Source: Prorocentrum cordatum
Taxonomy: Eukaryota > Sar > Dinophyceae > Prorocentrales > Prorocentraceae
Reading direction: 5' to 3'
Assembly (NCBI GenBank): GCA_963575745.1
Contig: CAUYUJ010014186.1
Coordinates: 320,001-384,000 of the forward strand
DNA: 64,000 nucleotides
The translations under genes were made by a program, and so were the position numbers. The notes under the pieces are model-generated. The model saw nothing but the letters and a program-made list of their open reading frames with translations. It was not told the origin of the DNA and searched no databases. This document shows, in pieces, positions 19,980-31,045 of this stretch (within the stretch, counting starts at the first letter, position 1; each line of letters opens with the position of its first letter).

Positions 19980-21773
19980 TACCCAACCATCCTGTGGTGT
20001 TGGGTCATCGTTTTGAAGAGACGGTGCCCCGCGTCTCCTTCCTCCTCTCCTCCTCCGCCTCCTCTCCCCTCCTATCATCCTCATCGTCATCATCATCATC
20101 GTCGTCATCATCATCATTATCATCATCATTATCATCATCATTCCTCTCCTCTCCTCTCCTCTTCTCTCCTCTCCTCTCCTCTCCTCCTCTCCTCTCCTCC
20201 TCTCCTCCTCACCCACCCAGTACACCGTTTCGTGGCCCCATAGGGAGCTCCACCGAAGGCCCCAGTGCCCGCGCCCGCATGCGTCACCCACACCCAATTC
20301 GGCACACCCCTCACACGTTTCGTGGCTCCATAGGGAACTCCACCGAAGGCCCCAGTGCCCGCGCCCGCATGCGTCACCCACACCCATTTCGGCACACCCC
20401 TCACACGTTTCGTGGCTCCATAGGGAGCTCCACCGAAGGCCCCAGTGCCCGCGCCCGCCACCCACACCCATTTCGGCACACCCCCACACCCATTTTCGGC
20501 ACACCCCTCACACCTTCGTGGCTCCATAGGGAGCTCCGCCGAAGGCCCCAGTGCCCGCGCCGCATGCGTCACCCACACCCATTTCGGCACACCCCTCACA
20601 CGTTTCGTGGCTCCATAGGGAGCTCCACCGAAGGCCCCAGTGCCCGCGCCCGCATGCGTCACCCACACCCATTTCGGCACACCCCTCACACGTTTCGTGG
20701 CTCCATAGGGAGCTCCACCGAAGGCCCCAGTGCCCGCGCCCGCATGCGTCACCCACACCCATTTCGGCACACCCCTCACACGTTTCGTGGCTCCATAGGG
20801 AGCTCCACCGAAGGCCCCAGTGCCCGCGCCCGCATGCGTCACCCACACCCATTTCGGCACACCCCTCACACGTTTCGTGGCCCCATAGGGAGCTCCACCG
20901 AAGGCCCCAGTGCCCGCGCCCGCATGCGCCACCCACACCCATTTCGGCACACCCCTCACACGCTTCGTGGCTCCATAGGGGAACTCCACCGAAGGCCCCA
21001 GTGCCCGCGCCCGCATGCTTCACCCACACCCATTTCGGCACACCCCTCACACGTTTCGTGGCTCCATAGGAGCTCCACCGAAGGCCCCAGTGCCCGCCGC
21101 CTGCATGCGTCACCCACACACAATTCGGCACACCCCTCACACGTTTCGTGGCCCCATAGGAAGCTCCGCCGAAGGCCCCAGTGCTGCCGCCCGCATGCGT
21201 CACCCACACCCATTTCGGCACACCCCTCACACGTTTCGTGGCCCCATAGGGAGCTCCACCGAAGGCCCCAGTGCCCGCGCCCGCATGCGTCACCCACACC
21301 CATTTCGGCACACCCCTCACGCGTTCCGTGGCTCCATAGGGGGCTCCACCGAAGGCCCCAGTGCCCGCGCCCGCATGCGTCAGCCACACCCATTTCGGCC
21401 CACCCCTCACACGTTTCGTGGCTCCATAGGGAGCTCCACCGAAGGCCCCAGTGCCCGCGCCCGCATGCGTCAGCCACACCCATTTCGGCCCACCCTTCAC
21501 ACGTTCCGTGGCCCCATAGGGAGCTCCACCGAAGGTCCCAGTGGGTGTGCCCGCATGCGTCCCGCACACCCATTTCGGCACACCCCTCACACGTTTCGTG
21601 GCCCCATAGGGAGCTCCACCGAAGGCCCCAGTGGGTGTGCCCGCATGCGTCCCGCACACCCATTTCGGCACACCCCTCGTACGTTTCGTGGCCCCGTAGG
21701 GGGCTCCACCGAGAAGATATTCACAATTGCAGTATTCACAATTGCATATGGTTGGGTCCTTCGCCAGGATAAT
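19980..21773 (+). mobile_element. Satellite-carrying element E1, nested in LINE-1
   Basis: Left end CCCAACCATCCTGTGGTG, then TTGGGTCATCGTTTTGAAG and a CTC/CAT/TCCTC pyrimidine-rich tract. About 17 units of a 90-bp satellite (20220-21715) follow, and the right end has CACAATTGCATATGG, GTTGGGTCCTTCGCCAGG and ATAAT. Both sides are T-rich and no target duplication is seen. The stop-free 592- and 428-residue frames here are a product of the 90-bp period. Confidence 0.85.
20222..21715. repeat. 90-bp satellite array of E1
   Basis: The exact 90-bp period can be read directly (unit starts 20641, 20731, 20821, 20911). A constant block (CACACCCCTCACACGTTTCG through GGAGCTCCACCGAAGGCC) alternates with a variable block around GCATGCG. 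Most units carry GTGCCCGCGCCCGCATGCG. The last two carry GTGGGTGTGCCCGCATGCG, the form filling E2. Confidence 0.95.
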
Positions 21774-22108
21774 TTTGGGGGGTTGGGGGGCCAAAGATGG
21801 CCCGCGAGTTTTTGAAAGGCAAGCCAGGCCTTCGGCCTGAATCCAAGGGGCGTCCCCGGGAGGCTCCTCTTGCGTTTGCTTCTCTCTCGTTCCAGGCCCG
21901 TCTTCGGGCCCGCGGAGAAATCTGGAAAGGGGCCCGGCAAGCGAGTTCGGAGCCGATAGTTTTTCCTGGCCCCACAGGGCTCCCAGTGGCGGTACCAGGT
22001 TTGTTTTCAGTTGGTCACATCAGAACATGCTCTCGGAAGTTTAAAAAGGCCACGGGTAGGCCTGACGGGTATCACCCCAAGCATTACAGCCTGCTACATG
22101 TCCGTGCG
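21774..22108 (+). pseudogene. LINE-1 linker, 3' side of the nested insertion
   Basis: Resumes after E1 with a frame ending in KKATGRPDGYHPKHYSLLHV, the pre-RT segment (DGxHPxHxxLL) seen in dinoflagellate LINEs. This confirms that the sequence on both sides of E1 belongs to one LINE. Confidence 0.55.
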
Positions 22109-22239
22109 CTGTATTGTGTTTAGCCCTTAATGCATGTGGCCAGTATGGTCAGCATTTCCCCCCCCAGCCCCCAGCGCCTCGATGTCCCCCCTCACTCCCA
22201 AGGAAGGGGAAGGAGGTGTCAGACGACCGACAGAACATC

Positions 22240-22436
22240 TCGTGGGTTCCTCCTCCTCCTCCTCCTCCTCCTCCTCCTCCTCCTCGTCCTCATTCTCCTC
22301 GTCCTCATTCTCCTCGTCCTCATTCTCCTCCTCCTCCTCCTCCTCCTCCTCCTCCTCCGCCCTCCTCCTCCTCCTCCTCCTCCTCCTCCTCCTCCTCCTC
22401 GAGGGGGAGGAGGAGGAGGAGGAGGAGGAGTTTGGG
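22240..22436. repeat. (CTC)n-CTCGAG-(GGA)n palindromic triplet tract
   Basis: About 150 bp of CTC triplets turn into GAG triplets at CTCGAGGGGGAGG (22398-22410), so at least 25 bp on each side are complementary. It lies where RT motifs 1-2 of LINE-1 should be. All frames across it are shadows. Confidence 0.8.
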
Positions 22437-22539
22437 AGGCGGAGTTTGGCATGGGAGGGTGGTCTCTCGTCGGCTCCGGAAACGAGCGCCGCCCGACTCC
22501 GTCCGGAGGGCTTCTGCGCGAGCCGAGAGGGCCTCTGAG

Positions 22540-23181
22540 CGGAAGCTCCACATTCTGCATCTCTTGTGGGATACCAAGAAGTTTTATGCCGAACTCTCGA
22601 GCTATCCTCTTGATCTGCCTGATGTCGCTCTCGCTTCGTACGCGCGGGTGCGTTCGCTCTTGTATGGCGGCAGAATCTCCATGGACCTCTGGGCAACCAG
22701 AGGCATAGTGGCAGGAAGCAGCACTGCAACTTCCGAGGCTGGTTTTTATTTGAAGCCAGGACTGGAGCAATGTGCAATGCTGTGGCCAGAGCAGCCCACG
22801 CAAAGTTTACGCATACATGAGTTGTTTCTTCAGGTTTTGGGCTCCTCGGTTGCCTGGGTATGCGAGACGATGTACAGCTTAACAGGCAGTATGTCCCGCT
22901 ATCTTCAAGACAGCCCCCACCTGCCAATGGCTATTGATATTTTCGGTATGACAGCCACGAGTGGACCACTTTTAAAGCGGGCTGAACAGGTGCTCGGCCA
23001 GTTAGGTGGAGGAGCTGCATTCAGCGTGCCGCACTTGGGTATCGACTTCGCGGGGGGCAAGCCTCGGCGAGGCAGCTCCCACCTCCAGTTGCGCAAGAAA
23101 CGCGCTCGTAAGTTCTATCTGCGTAGGAAGAAGCTACAGGGCCTCAAGATTATAACCAAGCCTCGGGGCCGCCTTTCCTAG
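22540..23181 (+). pseudogene. LINE-1 reverse transcriptase (palm part)
   Basis: An open frame ending at 23181 (TAG). LWDTKKFYAEL holds the motif A Asp, and RGIVAGSSTATSEAGFYL matches motif B. The motif C region is degenerate: no clear DD is seen near VAWVCETMYSL. VPHLGIDFAGGKPRRG matches the LGVD-GGK signature downstream of the palm. RT copies the LINE RNA at the nicked target. Loss of motif C makes this copy inactive. Confidence 0.65.
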
Positions 23182-23205
23182 ACCAGTTTGAAAGAAAGTC
23201 TACGG

Positions 23206-24056
23206 GGGGGGGTCGTCGGTTTTTTTCCCGCGCCAGGTGAAGCTGCTGCGTTCAGCAGCGGCTCGGGCCGGTGGCATTGCGATTCCAGGGGGTGCTACTG
23301 ACTTGGTTTGGGCGTTGTCGGGGGCTAGGGACCCGGGAGGTTGCTGCTATGCCACTGACCTGATGAGCTGAAGGCTGGTGGATGCTGTCAGCATCCCTTG
23401 GCCATGTAGAGCAGCATGTGCACGGAGACACCTTAGCTGCAAATGCCCTGAGTCAAACGTTTCATTCTGCCCTCGCCCGTATCATGCAAGCCCCCACGAA
23501 ACGGCTGTTTTCAAAGAGCAAGGGTCCCATCTCGGACACTATTCTTTGGCTTCTCGAAGCTGGGTGGGACATCCTTGGGCCTGCTAAATTTCGGGGCCGC
23601 CGAGGGGCCGAGCTTGTCCTCACCACGCATAGCCCGTCATATGTGCGGGAACTTTGTCATTGGTCAGCTCAAAAGGCGGGCTGCTAGAAAATTGACACGA
23701 CTGGGCCATGCCGATCGGATGCGCAGTCTTTGGGGCCTTGGTGGGGCATTGCCCGCGAGGCCCTTGCCCCCCGAAAACTGGAGCTCAGCTCGCGAGACGC
23801 TTTATTGTCTCGCCAGGCTTTCTGCGATTGCCCCCCCCCCCCCCCCCCCTCGAGTGAAACTTCGAAGTTGGGTCCCCAGCTGGGAGAAGAATGCGTGTAC
23901 TGCGGCAAGCCAGACGCGGTTTGGCACAGAGTCTGGTCTTGCAGACACAGCAAGGAGGCGCGAGTTACGGAGCTCGGCCCCGTGGTCCGCCAGGCGCTGG
24001 AAGCTGGAGAAGGCTACCCCCTCTTCCCCCGCGCTTGGGCGGCTTGCCTCGATCTG
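23206..24056 (+). pseudogene. LINE-1 region between RT and RNase H
   Basis: Decayed post-RT sequence (RAAARAGGIAIPGG), then EECVYCGKPDAVWHRVWSC (about 23886-23944), a CX2C...HX3C cluster usual between RT and RNase H in these LINEs. A 19-C run at 23831-23849 and a 16-C run at 24057-24072 each separate parts that lie in different frames. Confidence 0.5.
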
Positions 24057-24072
24057 CCCCCCCCCCCCCCCC

Positions 24073-25177
24073 TCTCCCTCATTGGAACATCAAGTTCTTT
24101 GGCGAGCAGGGAGATGCGGTGAGGCCCTTCTATGTCCCCCCAGGGGCCCGTTTGTTCTCTGATGGAAGCTGTGCCCACCCCAGTTTCGTGTGGGCGCTAG
24201 CCCGAGCAGGGTGTGCAGTTGTTCAGGTAGACGATGACCGCGCTCTAATTCGGGGTTTCTATGCTGGCCTCCCCTTCGCCCTCTCCCAGACGGCGATCTC
24301 GGGTGAGCGTGCGGGGGCAGCCCCAGCTTGTGTTTCCAGCGAGGATGGTTTAGAATCGCCTGAGCCTTTTGTTGATTGCCAGGCCATGTTAGGCCGCCCT
24401 GCCCGTGTTTTTGGCCCCACATGTAGCCGGGGACATTTCTGGAGGGCGTTGAGTCGGGCGACGGGGCTTGAGCGGGTGGTGACGCTTGTCCATGGGAAAG
24501 CCCGCAGGGATGAATCCCAGGCAGTCAGCGAAGGGGACGCCCTCTTCATTGCAGGCAGCAGACTTGCTGACCATCATACCAAGCGTGCTGCCCATGCACA
24601 TTCGTTTTCGATCACGGAGTCGGAAACCATTAAGTTGGCTCTCGCTGCGTATCCCAAGTTTGTGAAGGGCATGGCGACATGCTTTGCCGAGTGGCCAACT
24701 GTCCAGGAACAATTCGGAGAGTTATGCAAAGGAGTGGTTGAGCGCAAGCCCAAGGTGCCCCCTCCCCCGCCCCATTGGTTCGCGCGGTGGAATGCGACTT
24801 TCGTTTGGCTGTGCAGACGCTGCTTGCGACGCGTGGGTCCTGCGACCAGGAGGGGTTGCACGGCGCCTAACCCCGCTTTGTTGAGCCTGGTGCGTGCAGA
24901 ATCGCACCAAGGCCCCTCTTCCCAGGTTAGTTGTGCGATCGGACCTGGTGCCCCTGCCATCTGGCGCCGCAGGTGCGGAGGTTTTGCCGCGACCAAGGTC
25001 GGCCCCGGGCTCGCTGGCCCGCGCAGGCCAAAGCTGAAGTGCTCGGAGCGGAGGAAGCTGCTCAAGGTCATCCTGCCAGGCACGCTGCTGCGCCTAGGAC
25101 CGCCCCAGGCCATGTCTTCTCTGGGGGGGGGGGGGGGGGCGGCGCGGGCGGGGCGGGAGAGAGCGACGACTTGCTGA
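24073..25177 (+). pseudogene. LINE-1 RNase H and C-terminal Cys motif
   Basis: One frame from the C run to the stop. LFSDGSC supplies the first catalytic Asp, SGERAGAAPA aligns with the Glu strand, EPFVDCQAML carries the third acidic residue, and SRLADHHTKRAAH aligns with the last Asp motif of RNase H. The enzyme removes the RNA strand during cDNA synthesis. A C-terminal HWFARWNATFVWLCRRCLRR (HX12CX2C spacing) follows. A 17-G run (25123-25139) precedes the stop. Confidence 0.65.
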
Positions 25178-25289
25178 TTTTCTTTTTGGATTTCCCCTCC
25201 ACTTCTAATTGTTGCTTGTGTTCACATGAGACATCAGTCGTAACTGGAAACTGGAAACCGAGAGGGGTACCTCGGGGATTCTCCTGACG

Positions 25290-25770
25290 CTTCGCATGGG
25301 GTTTGTGGGGGCCTCTCCGAGGCCTCCCTGGGCCGTCTGGGCGCCTCTTGGGGCCATGTTGGGGGGCTATGGGGAGCTGTTGGGGCGCTCTTGGCGCCAT
25401 CTTGGAGGACATCGATCCAACGAGAGGGGGCTCCAATTGGCCCCCCCCCCGGAGCGCCAGAAATCGTCTCCTGGAACCCTGTTGGGGAGCTCTTGGGCGC
25501 AGTTCGAGGCCGTCTAGGGGCTCTGTTGGGCCTCCCCCGGGGCTCTCTTGGGCCATATTGGGGCCATCTTGATGCTTCGGATGACCATCGGGGCACGGTT
25601 TTTGAAAGAGTTCGGCTTCTTGGGGGCCTCCTTGGAGGTCTCGGATGCCACCTGGGGCCGTCTTGGAATTTTTTGCGTGTTTGAGGTCATCTTGAGCCCT
25701 CCGAGGTGGTCTCTTGAGCGGCGCTGGGCCATCTTGGGCACTCCAACTACCCGCGACCACCCCTGTCCAA
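25290..25770 (+). repeat. Phased G-tract repeat
   Basis: Begins about 20 bp after the end of LINE-1, which therefore inserted next to or within this array. GGGGCCTCTTGG-type words at 10-12 bp spacing. Confidence 0.65.
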
Positions 25771-25799
25771 GTCCACGGGGGCGGCATGGGGGAGGGCGC

Positions 25800-26643
25800 G
25801 CCCCTCCCTGAAAAAGGGGAAGAAGGTTCTTGGAAGAGATGCCCTTGACCACCTACGCCCAGGGGGCTGGTGGGATTTGGGGAACGCTTTCAGAGTTGTT
25901 TTTCGCATTGTTGAGCACAAGCGGAATATTGATCTATTGAGCGGATTTGGAGGCGCTGTACAAAGCTCGAATGCAGAGGTGGCGTGCGCGACCCGCAGGT
26001 TGGACTACATTGGGAGATCGTTGGGCGGAGATCGGAGCAGCCATAATGGACAGTAGAGTTTGCAGAGTTATTGTTTTGGGGTGGGCTCCCGCTTGTCGCT
26101 CGCAGAAAGCATCAAGAACGGAAACCCCGTCTTCGTCCGGCGTGGATGCGCAGTTGCTAGTACACTTGCGGCAAAAAGAAGCAGGCAGCCATCAGGTCGC
26201 CCCTGCGCACCCTCTAGCTAAATGTGCGCGGTCGCCGGCGTCGCTGTGTTTAAAATGGTTTCGAGACTGAACGTGGGGAGTCCTCATTGAAGCAGGTTCG
26301 AAGGTCGGAGACACGATCTCGACTCCCTGCCTTTGCCCTCGCACAGCAACGCCCGTCTCGCTTTCTGTGCGACATCTGATCAAAGATGGGTAGAGTTGTC
26401 TGTGGTGACGCAGCTCTTTCAGCAAACTAGACTGCGAGCAAATTCTGAATGAATGGCTTTCCCTAGAGTGCCCAGGTCCACCACCCCCTCCACCGCACCG
26501 TGCCCGTTTTGCCCTGGGGGCCAGGAGCGTCCGCGCATCCCGCGAGTTTGTGTTTTCCAGGCCGTATCGGATATGCCTGGATTGCGGGTGTAGGGCTTCG
26601 GGAGGGACGGGGACCTCAGAAACGCTTTCGGAGGTTTTTTTAT

Positions 26644-26675
<32 letters not shown>

Positions 26676-27680
26676 ATCTAAGGGAGGCCGCTCAAATTAT
26701 GTCCACCCGGGTTCTTCCACTCCAGATATGTTGTTGCTGTTCACCCTTGTCATCATGATTCCTCTTCTTTTCTTCGTTATCCTGCTCAGTCGCTTGCTCA
26801 TCTGCCACCTCTTCCCCCACTGCACGCAGCTCTCGTGTTTCCCGACTGCGCGTTACGATGAAGTCAGTATTGGAACTCCAGGTCCGTTGCGACATGCGTT
26901 GGCGGATCGAGAAATGCAGCGCGCTGGGAACGGATGGGCGGGACGGGTACGGTGCCAGATATGGAACAAACGCGCCCAATTCGGCCTCTGTATCGTTTGG
27001 TTTGTTTTTTTCTTCTCTCTCTCTCTCTTTCTCCTCTCTCTCTCTATACCCAACAGTTATCATTATGTCTCTTCCTTTCTGTTCTGTGTCTTTCTCTGTT
27101 TTCTCCTTCTCTTTTTCCTGCTTCTTTTGCTCCCTCCCACTCCTTTCCTCCTTCCTGCCCCCTACCTCATTCGCCTCGAACTTTTGGTGCGGGCATTCGC
27201 CGTATTGCTGAGGGATGGTGTGGATCATAGACAAAGCGGAAGGGGGGAAGGATCTTAAGCAGTTTTCCGCTGAGCAGGGCGGACACAAGTATTGCTGCAA
27301 CCGTGCTTGAAAGTTTCCTCCACGTTGTGGCCTCTGCAAAGGGGGCACCAGGGGGAGCTGAGGTTCTCGACGTTCCTCCCTGCCGAGTCGATCCGATCCG
27401 ATCAGATCCTACCAGATTCGTCTTGAGATGTCCACCCTCATTTTGGCCGCTGGGCTCTTGTATAGTCTGGGTCCAGGAACGTTCCGGCCAACATTCGAAC
27501 CGCTGCTGTGGGCGACAGGGCGACACGTGATGCACCCGCAAATGGGCCTCAGCAGCGTTTCTAAGCTCTCGCGCCTCCCACTGAGCACTAAGCCGGGGGC
27601 TGTACGATTGCAGTCAACACGGGTAGTTCGGATGAACAACTTATCTAGTGTTCTTTCGCATCATTCCTTTTCGGACCATC
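25800..27680. other. Gene-free stretch with simple repeats
   Basis: Holds an (AT)n tract (26638-26682), a CT-rich tract (27000-27170) and no supported coding region. Open frames through the CT-rich part are low-complexity. Confidence 0.5.
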
Positions 27681-27689
27681 CTTTGCCAA

Positions 27690-27795
27690 TTTCGCTGGCC
27701 GTACCCCTCTCGAAGAGTGTCGACATGGCCTTTCAAGCACCCTTGCATCCTTATCGTGCATCCTTGTTCTACGCATTGACTATAGTGCTCGGGAG
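27690..27795. repeat. Dispersed repeat family B, copy 2
   Basis: TTTCGCTGGCCGTACCCCTC, GTGTCGACATGGCC and GCACCCTTGCATCC match the copy at 53395-53470. Confidence 0.6.
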
Positions 27796-27799
27796 CGAT

Positions 27800-29050
27800 C
27801 GGTTCGGAGCAGGGGTGCGCGCGAGCGCGGGGTGCTCCAGAGGGGCGTGCGGCAGTTCCTTCCGAAGGGTTGGCCGCCATCGAGGAGGCGGGCGGACCAG
27901 CGGGGCAAAGTCAGGCGTCGGACGCCTGCCTCGATGGCGTGGGCCTTCCTCCCGCTCTTGTTTGGGGAGGTGTTCTTCAAGCACGCTTTTGGCGTGCGAT
28001 GCGACGAGCACGTCGAGATCCATTCAGGGCGAGGCGGTACATCTCCTCGCCGAAGTTGCTCCCACTGGTATGCGACAACATGCCACTGGAATTGGGTGGC
28101 TGCAGAGACGCCCGCCCTCAAGACCTTGAGATCCTGCACAGATGTCTCGTAGGACTCTTGGCGACCTACTGCAGGCTGCAACCGCCATCAGTAGCAAATC
28201 GTCACGTCACATTGCGGGCTTATTAGGCAGCGTTGCGACCAGCAATGTTATGAGTCGGAGGTTGGAGGGTGTCAGCGACGTGATGCCGGCCGGGGAATGA
28301 TTTTCGCTTTTCGGTTTCGGACGGGCGAGGTGAAGTTTCGCGAGGTTGCATCGACATTCACATCGGCAGACACATCGGAATGCAACACACTGGCACGTCG
28401 CATTGCTCACTGACATTTAGAACTGTAGAACGACATGCGCGTCCATATGCAGATCGACATGCACATTGACATACAGTTCGGCCTGCACGCCGAGACGCAC
28501 ATCGAATTGACAATCGAACTGAGCATCGAAGCACTGTGAAGATGCCGGGATGAGGACCACCTTGAGCTCAGGAGTGGCTCCGGTTTTCGGGTCGTTCCTG
28601 AGATTTTGGTCGGGGGACCTATTCGTGGCCAATGCCCACCGTGCCCAGCAAACCGCCCTCGTTCCCTTCTCAGCATACCTTCTGGTAGCACGATGGCTCT
28701 ACACATCCACTACTGATTCAATGGCAATCGCAATGCAATTCGAGATGGAACTTGAGATGCGCATTTGACTGGAATTCGAAATGCAAGTCGTGTAAGTACT
28801 GCAAGCACCGCACGCACATCGGCCCACGGATCTCTTGATACTGGGACCGATACGTACATTCGTACCGATAGATATCGAGTCCGGTCGATTGACAGGTCTT
28901 GAGATCAACACATATATAACAGTGACGCGGCTAGGTGGATGTTGGGACCAGCGGGTAGGTACTGGGATTGTTTGAACGTGAGGTCGAGATACGCACATAT
29001 TCCCCAACCAGTGCTTGCACTCAGGAGTTCTCGCTTCTCTTCTAAGGAAC
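27800..29050. other. Gene-free stretch, partly CACATCGAC-like repeat
   Basis: 27800-28230 holds two complementary stretches (GACGCCTGCC, GGCGTGCGATG) but no gene. 28340-28540 and 28730-28800 are rich in GACATNCACATYG-like words at about 12-bp spacing. Nothing else was seen. Confidence 0.35.
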
Positions 29051-29054
29051 TGAC

Positions 29055-29275
29055 CCTGAATGTCGGTCTGGCGGATCCATGCTCGCCGTCGCCGCCCCAT
29101 CGCCGGCTCGTCGCCCGTCCGTCATCTGGCCCTGAATGTCGGTCTGGCGGCTGCGTGCTCGCCTTCGCCGCCCCGTCGCCATCTCGTCGCCGCCCGTCGT
29201 CTGAACCTGATTGCTGGTCTGGCGGCTCCGTGCTCGTCGTCGCCGCTCCGTCGCCGCCTCGTCGCGGCTTTGCGT
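29055..29275. repeat. ~76-bp tandem repeat, three units
   Basis: Units start CCTGAATGTCGGTCTGGCGG and run through CTCGTCGTCGCC-like sequence. Confidence 0.7.
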
Positions 29276-29305
29276 TATTCCCCATATCCTAAGATGGGGT
29301 TCTTG

Positions 29306-31045
29306 TTATTACTTGGACGCCTCCTACTCCTCCTCCTTCCTCCTCCTCTTTTCTCCTCCCTTCCTGTCGGACTTACTCATACTCAGACTTGCTCATACAC
29401 AGACTTACTCATACTCAGACTTACTCATAGTCAGACCTACTCATACTCAGACTTACTCACACTCAGACATACTCATACACAGACTAACTCATACACAGAC
29501 TTACTCACACCCAGACGTACTCATACACAGACTCACTCATACCCAGACTTACTCATACACAGTATTAGTCATACTCAGACTTACTCATACCCAGACGTAC
29601 ACATACACAGACTTTCTCATACACAGACCTACTCATACCCAGACTTACTCATACACAGACTTACTCATACACAGACTTACTCATACTCAGCACCCCTACG
29701 GGGAGCCGCCAGGGGTGGTTGCACGGGCTCGTTCGCGGCCATTTTGTGGGGATGTCTCAGGCGGTTTGCATGTTTCTGGGCCCAACATCCTTCGCTTGGA
29801 GAGCAGATTTGGAGGATGTCTCGAGCGAGGCGCTCATTTCAGCACCCCTAAGGGGAGCCGCCAGGGGTGGTTGCACGGGCTCGTTCGCGGCCATTTTGTG
29901 GGGATGTCTCAGGCGGTTTGCCTGTTTCTGGGCCCAACATCCTTCGCTTTCGGAGCAGACTTGGAGGATGTCTCGAGCGAGGCGCTCATTTCAGCACCCC
30001 TAAGGGGAGCCGCCAGGGGTGGTTGCACGGGCTCGTTCGCGGCCATTTTGTGGGGATGTCTCAGGCGGTTTGCTTGTTTCTGTGCCCAACATCCTTCGCT
30101 TTCGGAGCAGATTTGGAGGATGTCTCGAGCGAGGCGCTCATTTTCACCCCCCAGGTGGGCCAGATTTTGAGGATGTCTCGATCGGTTTGCTTGTTTTGGT
30201 GGCCAGGCTCGTGGGCGCAGATTCTTCTCAGGATGCCACAGGAGGCTCCAACAGGCTCCAGGAGGCCCCAGGAGACCACATGAGGTCCCAGGAGGCATCA
30301 GGAGGCCACAGAAAGACTCAAGAGGCCACAGGATGTCCCAAGAGGCTCCAGGAGGCCCCAGGAAGCTCCAGAAGGCCTCAGGAAACCACAGGAGGCCCCA
30401 GGAGGCAACAGGAAGCGCCAGGAGGCCTCGGAAGGCAACAGGAGGCCCCGAGAGGCCCCAGGAGCAGGAGGCCTCAGAAGGCAACAGGAGTGGCTCCAAT
30501 CCCATGTGTTTACGTATGCTCCTATCGATTGGGCCTCACCTGGAGCACGATTATTTGATGTTCTACGTATGTTTCTATAGATGGTCCTTCTCCTGTGTAC
30601 ACAATCCTAAATGTTTTACTCATGTTCCTATGTATTGGGCCTCTCCTGGGGCACGAGTCCTTGGTGTTTTACGCGTGTTCCTATAGATTGCCCTTCTCCT
30701 GTGGCTCTAATCCGCAATGTTTTATGTACGTCTGTTGCTATAGATTGCGCCTCTCCTGGGGCACGAAACCTTCCTAGGAGGTCCCAGGAGGTCCCAAGAG
30801 GCTCCTGGAGACCCCAGGAAGCCCCAGTAGGTTTCAGGAGGCCCCAGGAGGCCCCAGGCTCATGCACAGAGACGCGCTCGTACTACTGAGGCCCATTCAC
30901 ACTCCAATTCATTCGCAGTTAGATTGATGTCCAGACCGTCACAACTGAAGCCCGTTAATATTTGAAAGCTCTTGCGCCTAGACATTCACGGCGGACAGGT
31001 CCATGCGAGTAGATGCACATATGGGGAGCTCCACGCAGTGAATAA
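29306..31045. repeat. Tandem duplication, unit A
   Basis: From TTATTACTTGGACGCCTCC to CACGCAGTGAATAAT. It contains a 16-bp minisatellite CAGACTTACTCATACT (29370-29690), a 152-bp tandem repeat beginning AGCACCCCTA (29689, 29841, 29993), an AGGAGGCCCC array (30235-30490) and a ~65-bp repeat with GGGCCTCTCCTGGGGCACGA (30520-30775). Frames of up to 319 codons follow the 16-bp repeat (16 residues per three units) and are not genes. Confidence 0.85.

Larger units (their letters stand above)
17126..25273 (+). mobile_element. LINE-1 of this window: SL-led insertion with TSD
   Basis: A direct repeat GGGGTACCTC flanks the unit (17126-17135 and 25264-25273). The unit begins at spliced-leader relics and carries, in order, ORF1, EEP endonuclease, a linker, RT, a Cys/His segment, RNase H and a C-terminal Cys motif, then stops at about 25175 with a short 3' UTR. 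Subtracting the nested element (19980-21773) leaves about 6.3 kb, the same size as the second LINE at 55.6-61.8 kb. Reading frames are broken, several of them at long G or C runs. The RT N-terminal motifs appear replaced by a CTC/GAG tract. The element type is a non-LTR retroelement with RNase H. Confidence 0.8.

Noticed and set aside
20222-21715. CRISPR-like constant/variable unit layout
   Set aside because: The variable block is nearly identical within an array and the whole unit is a 90-bp satellite in a eukaryotic genome; no cas genes.
23355-23400. CTGATGAG core suggesting a hammerhead ribozyme
   Set aside because: No GAAA partner strand and no three-stem fold around it.
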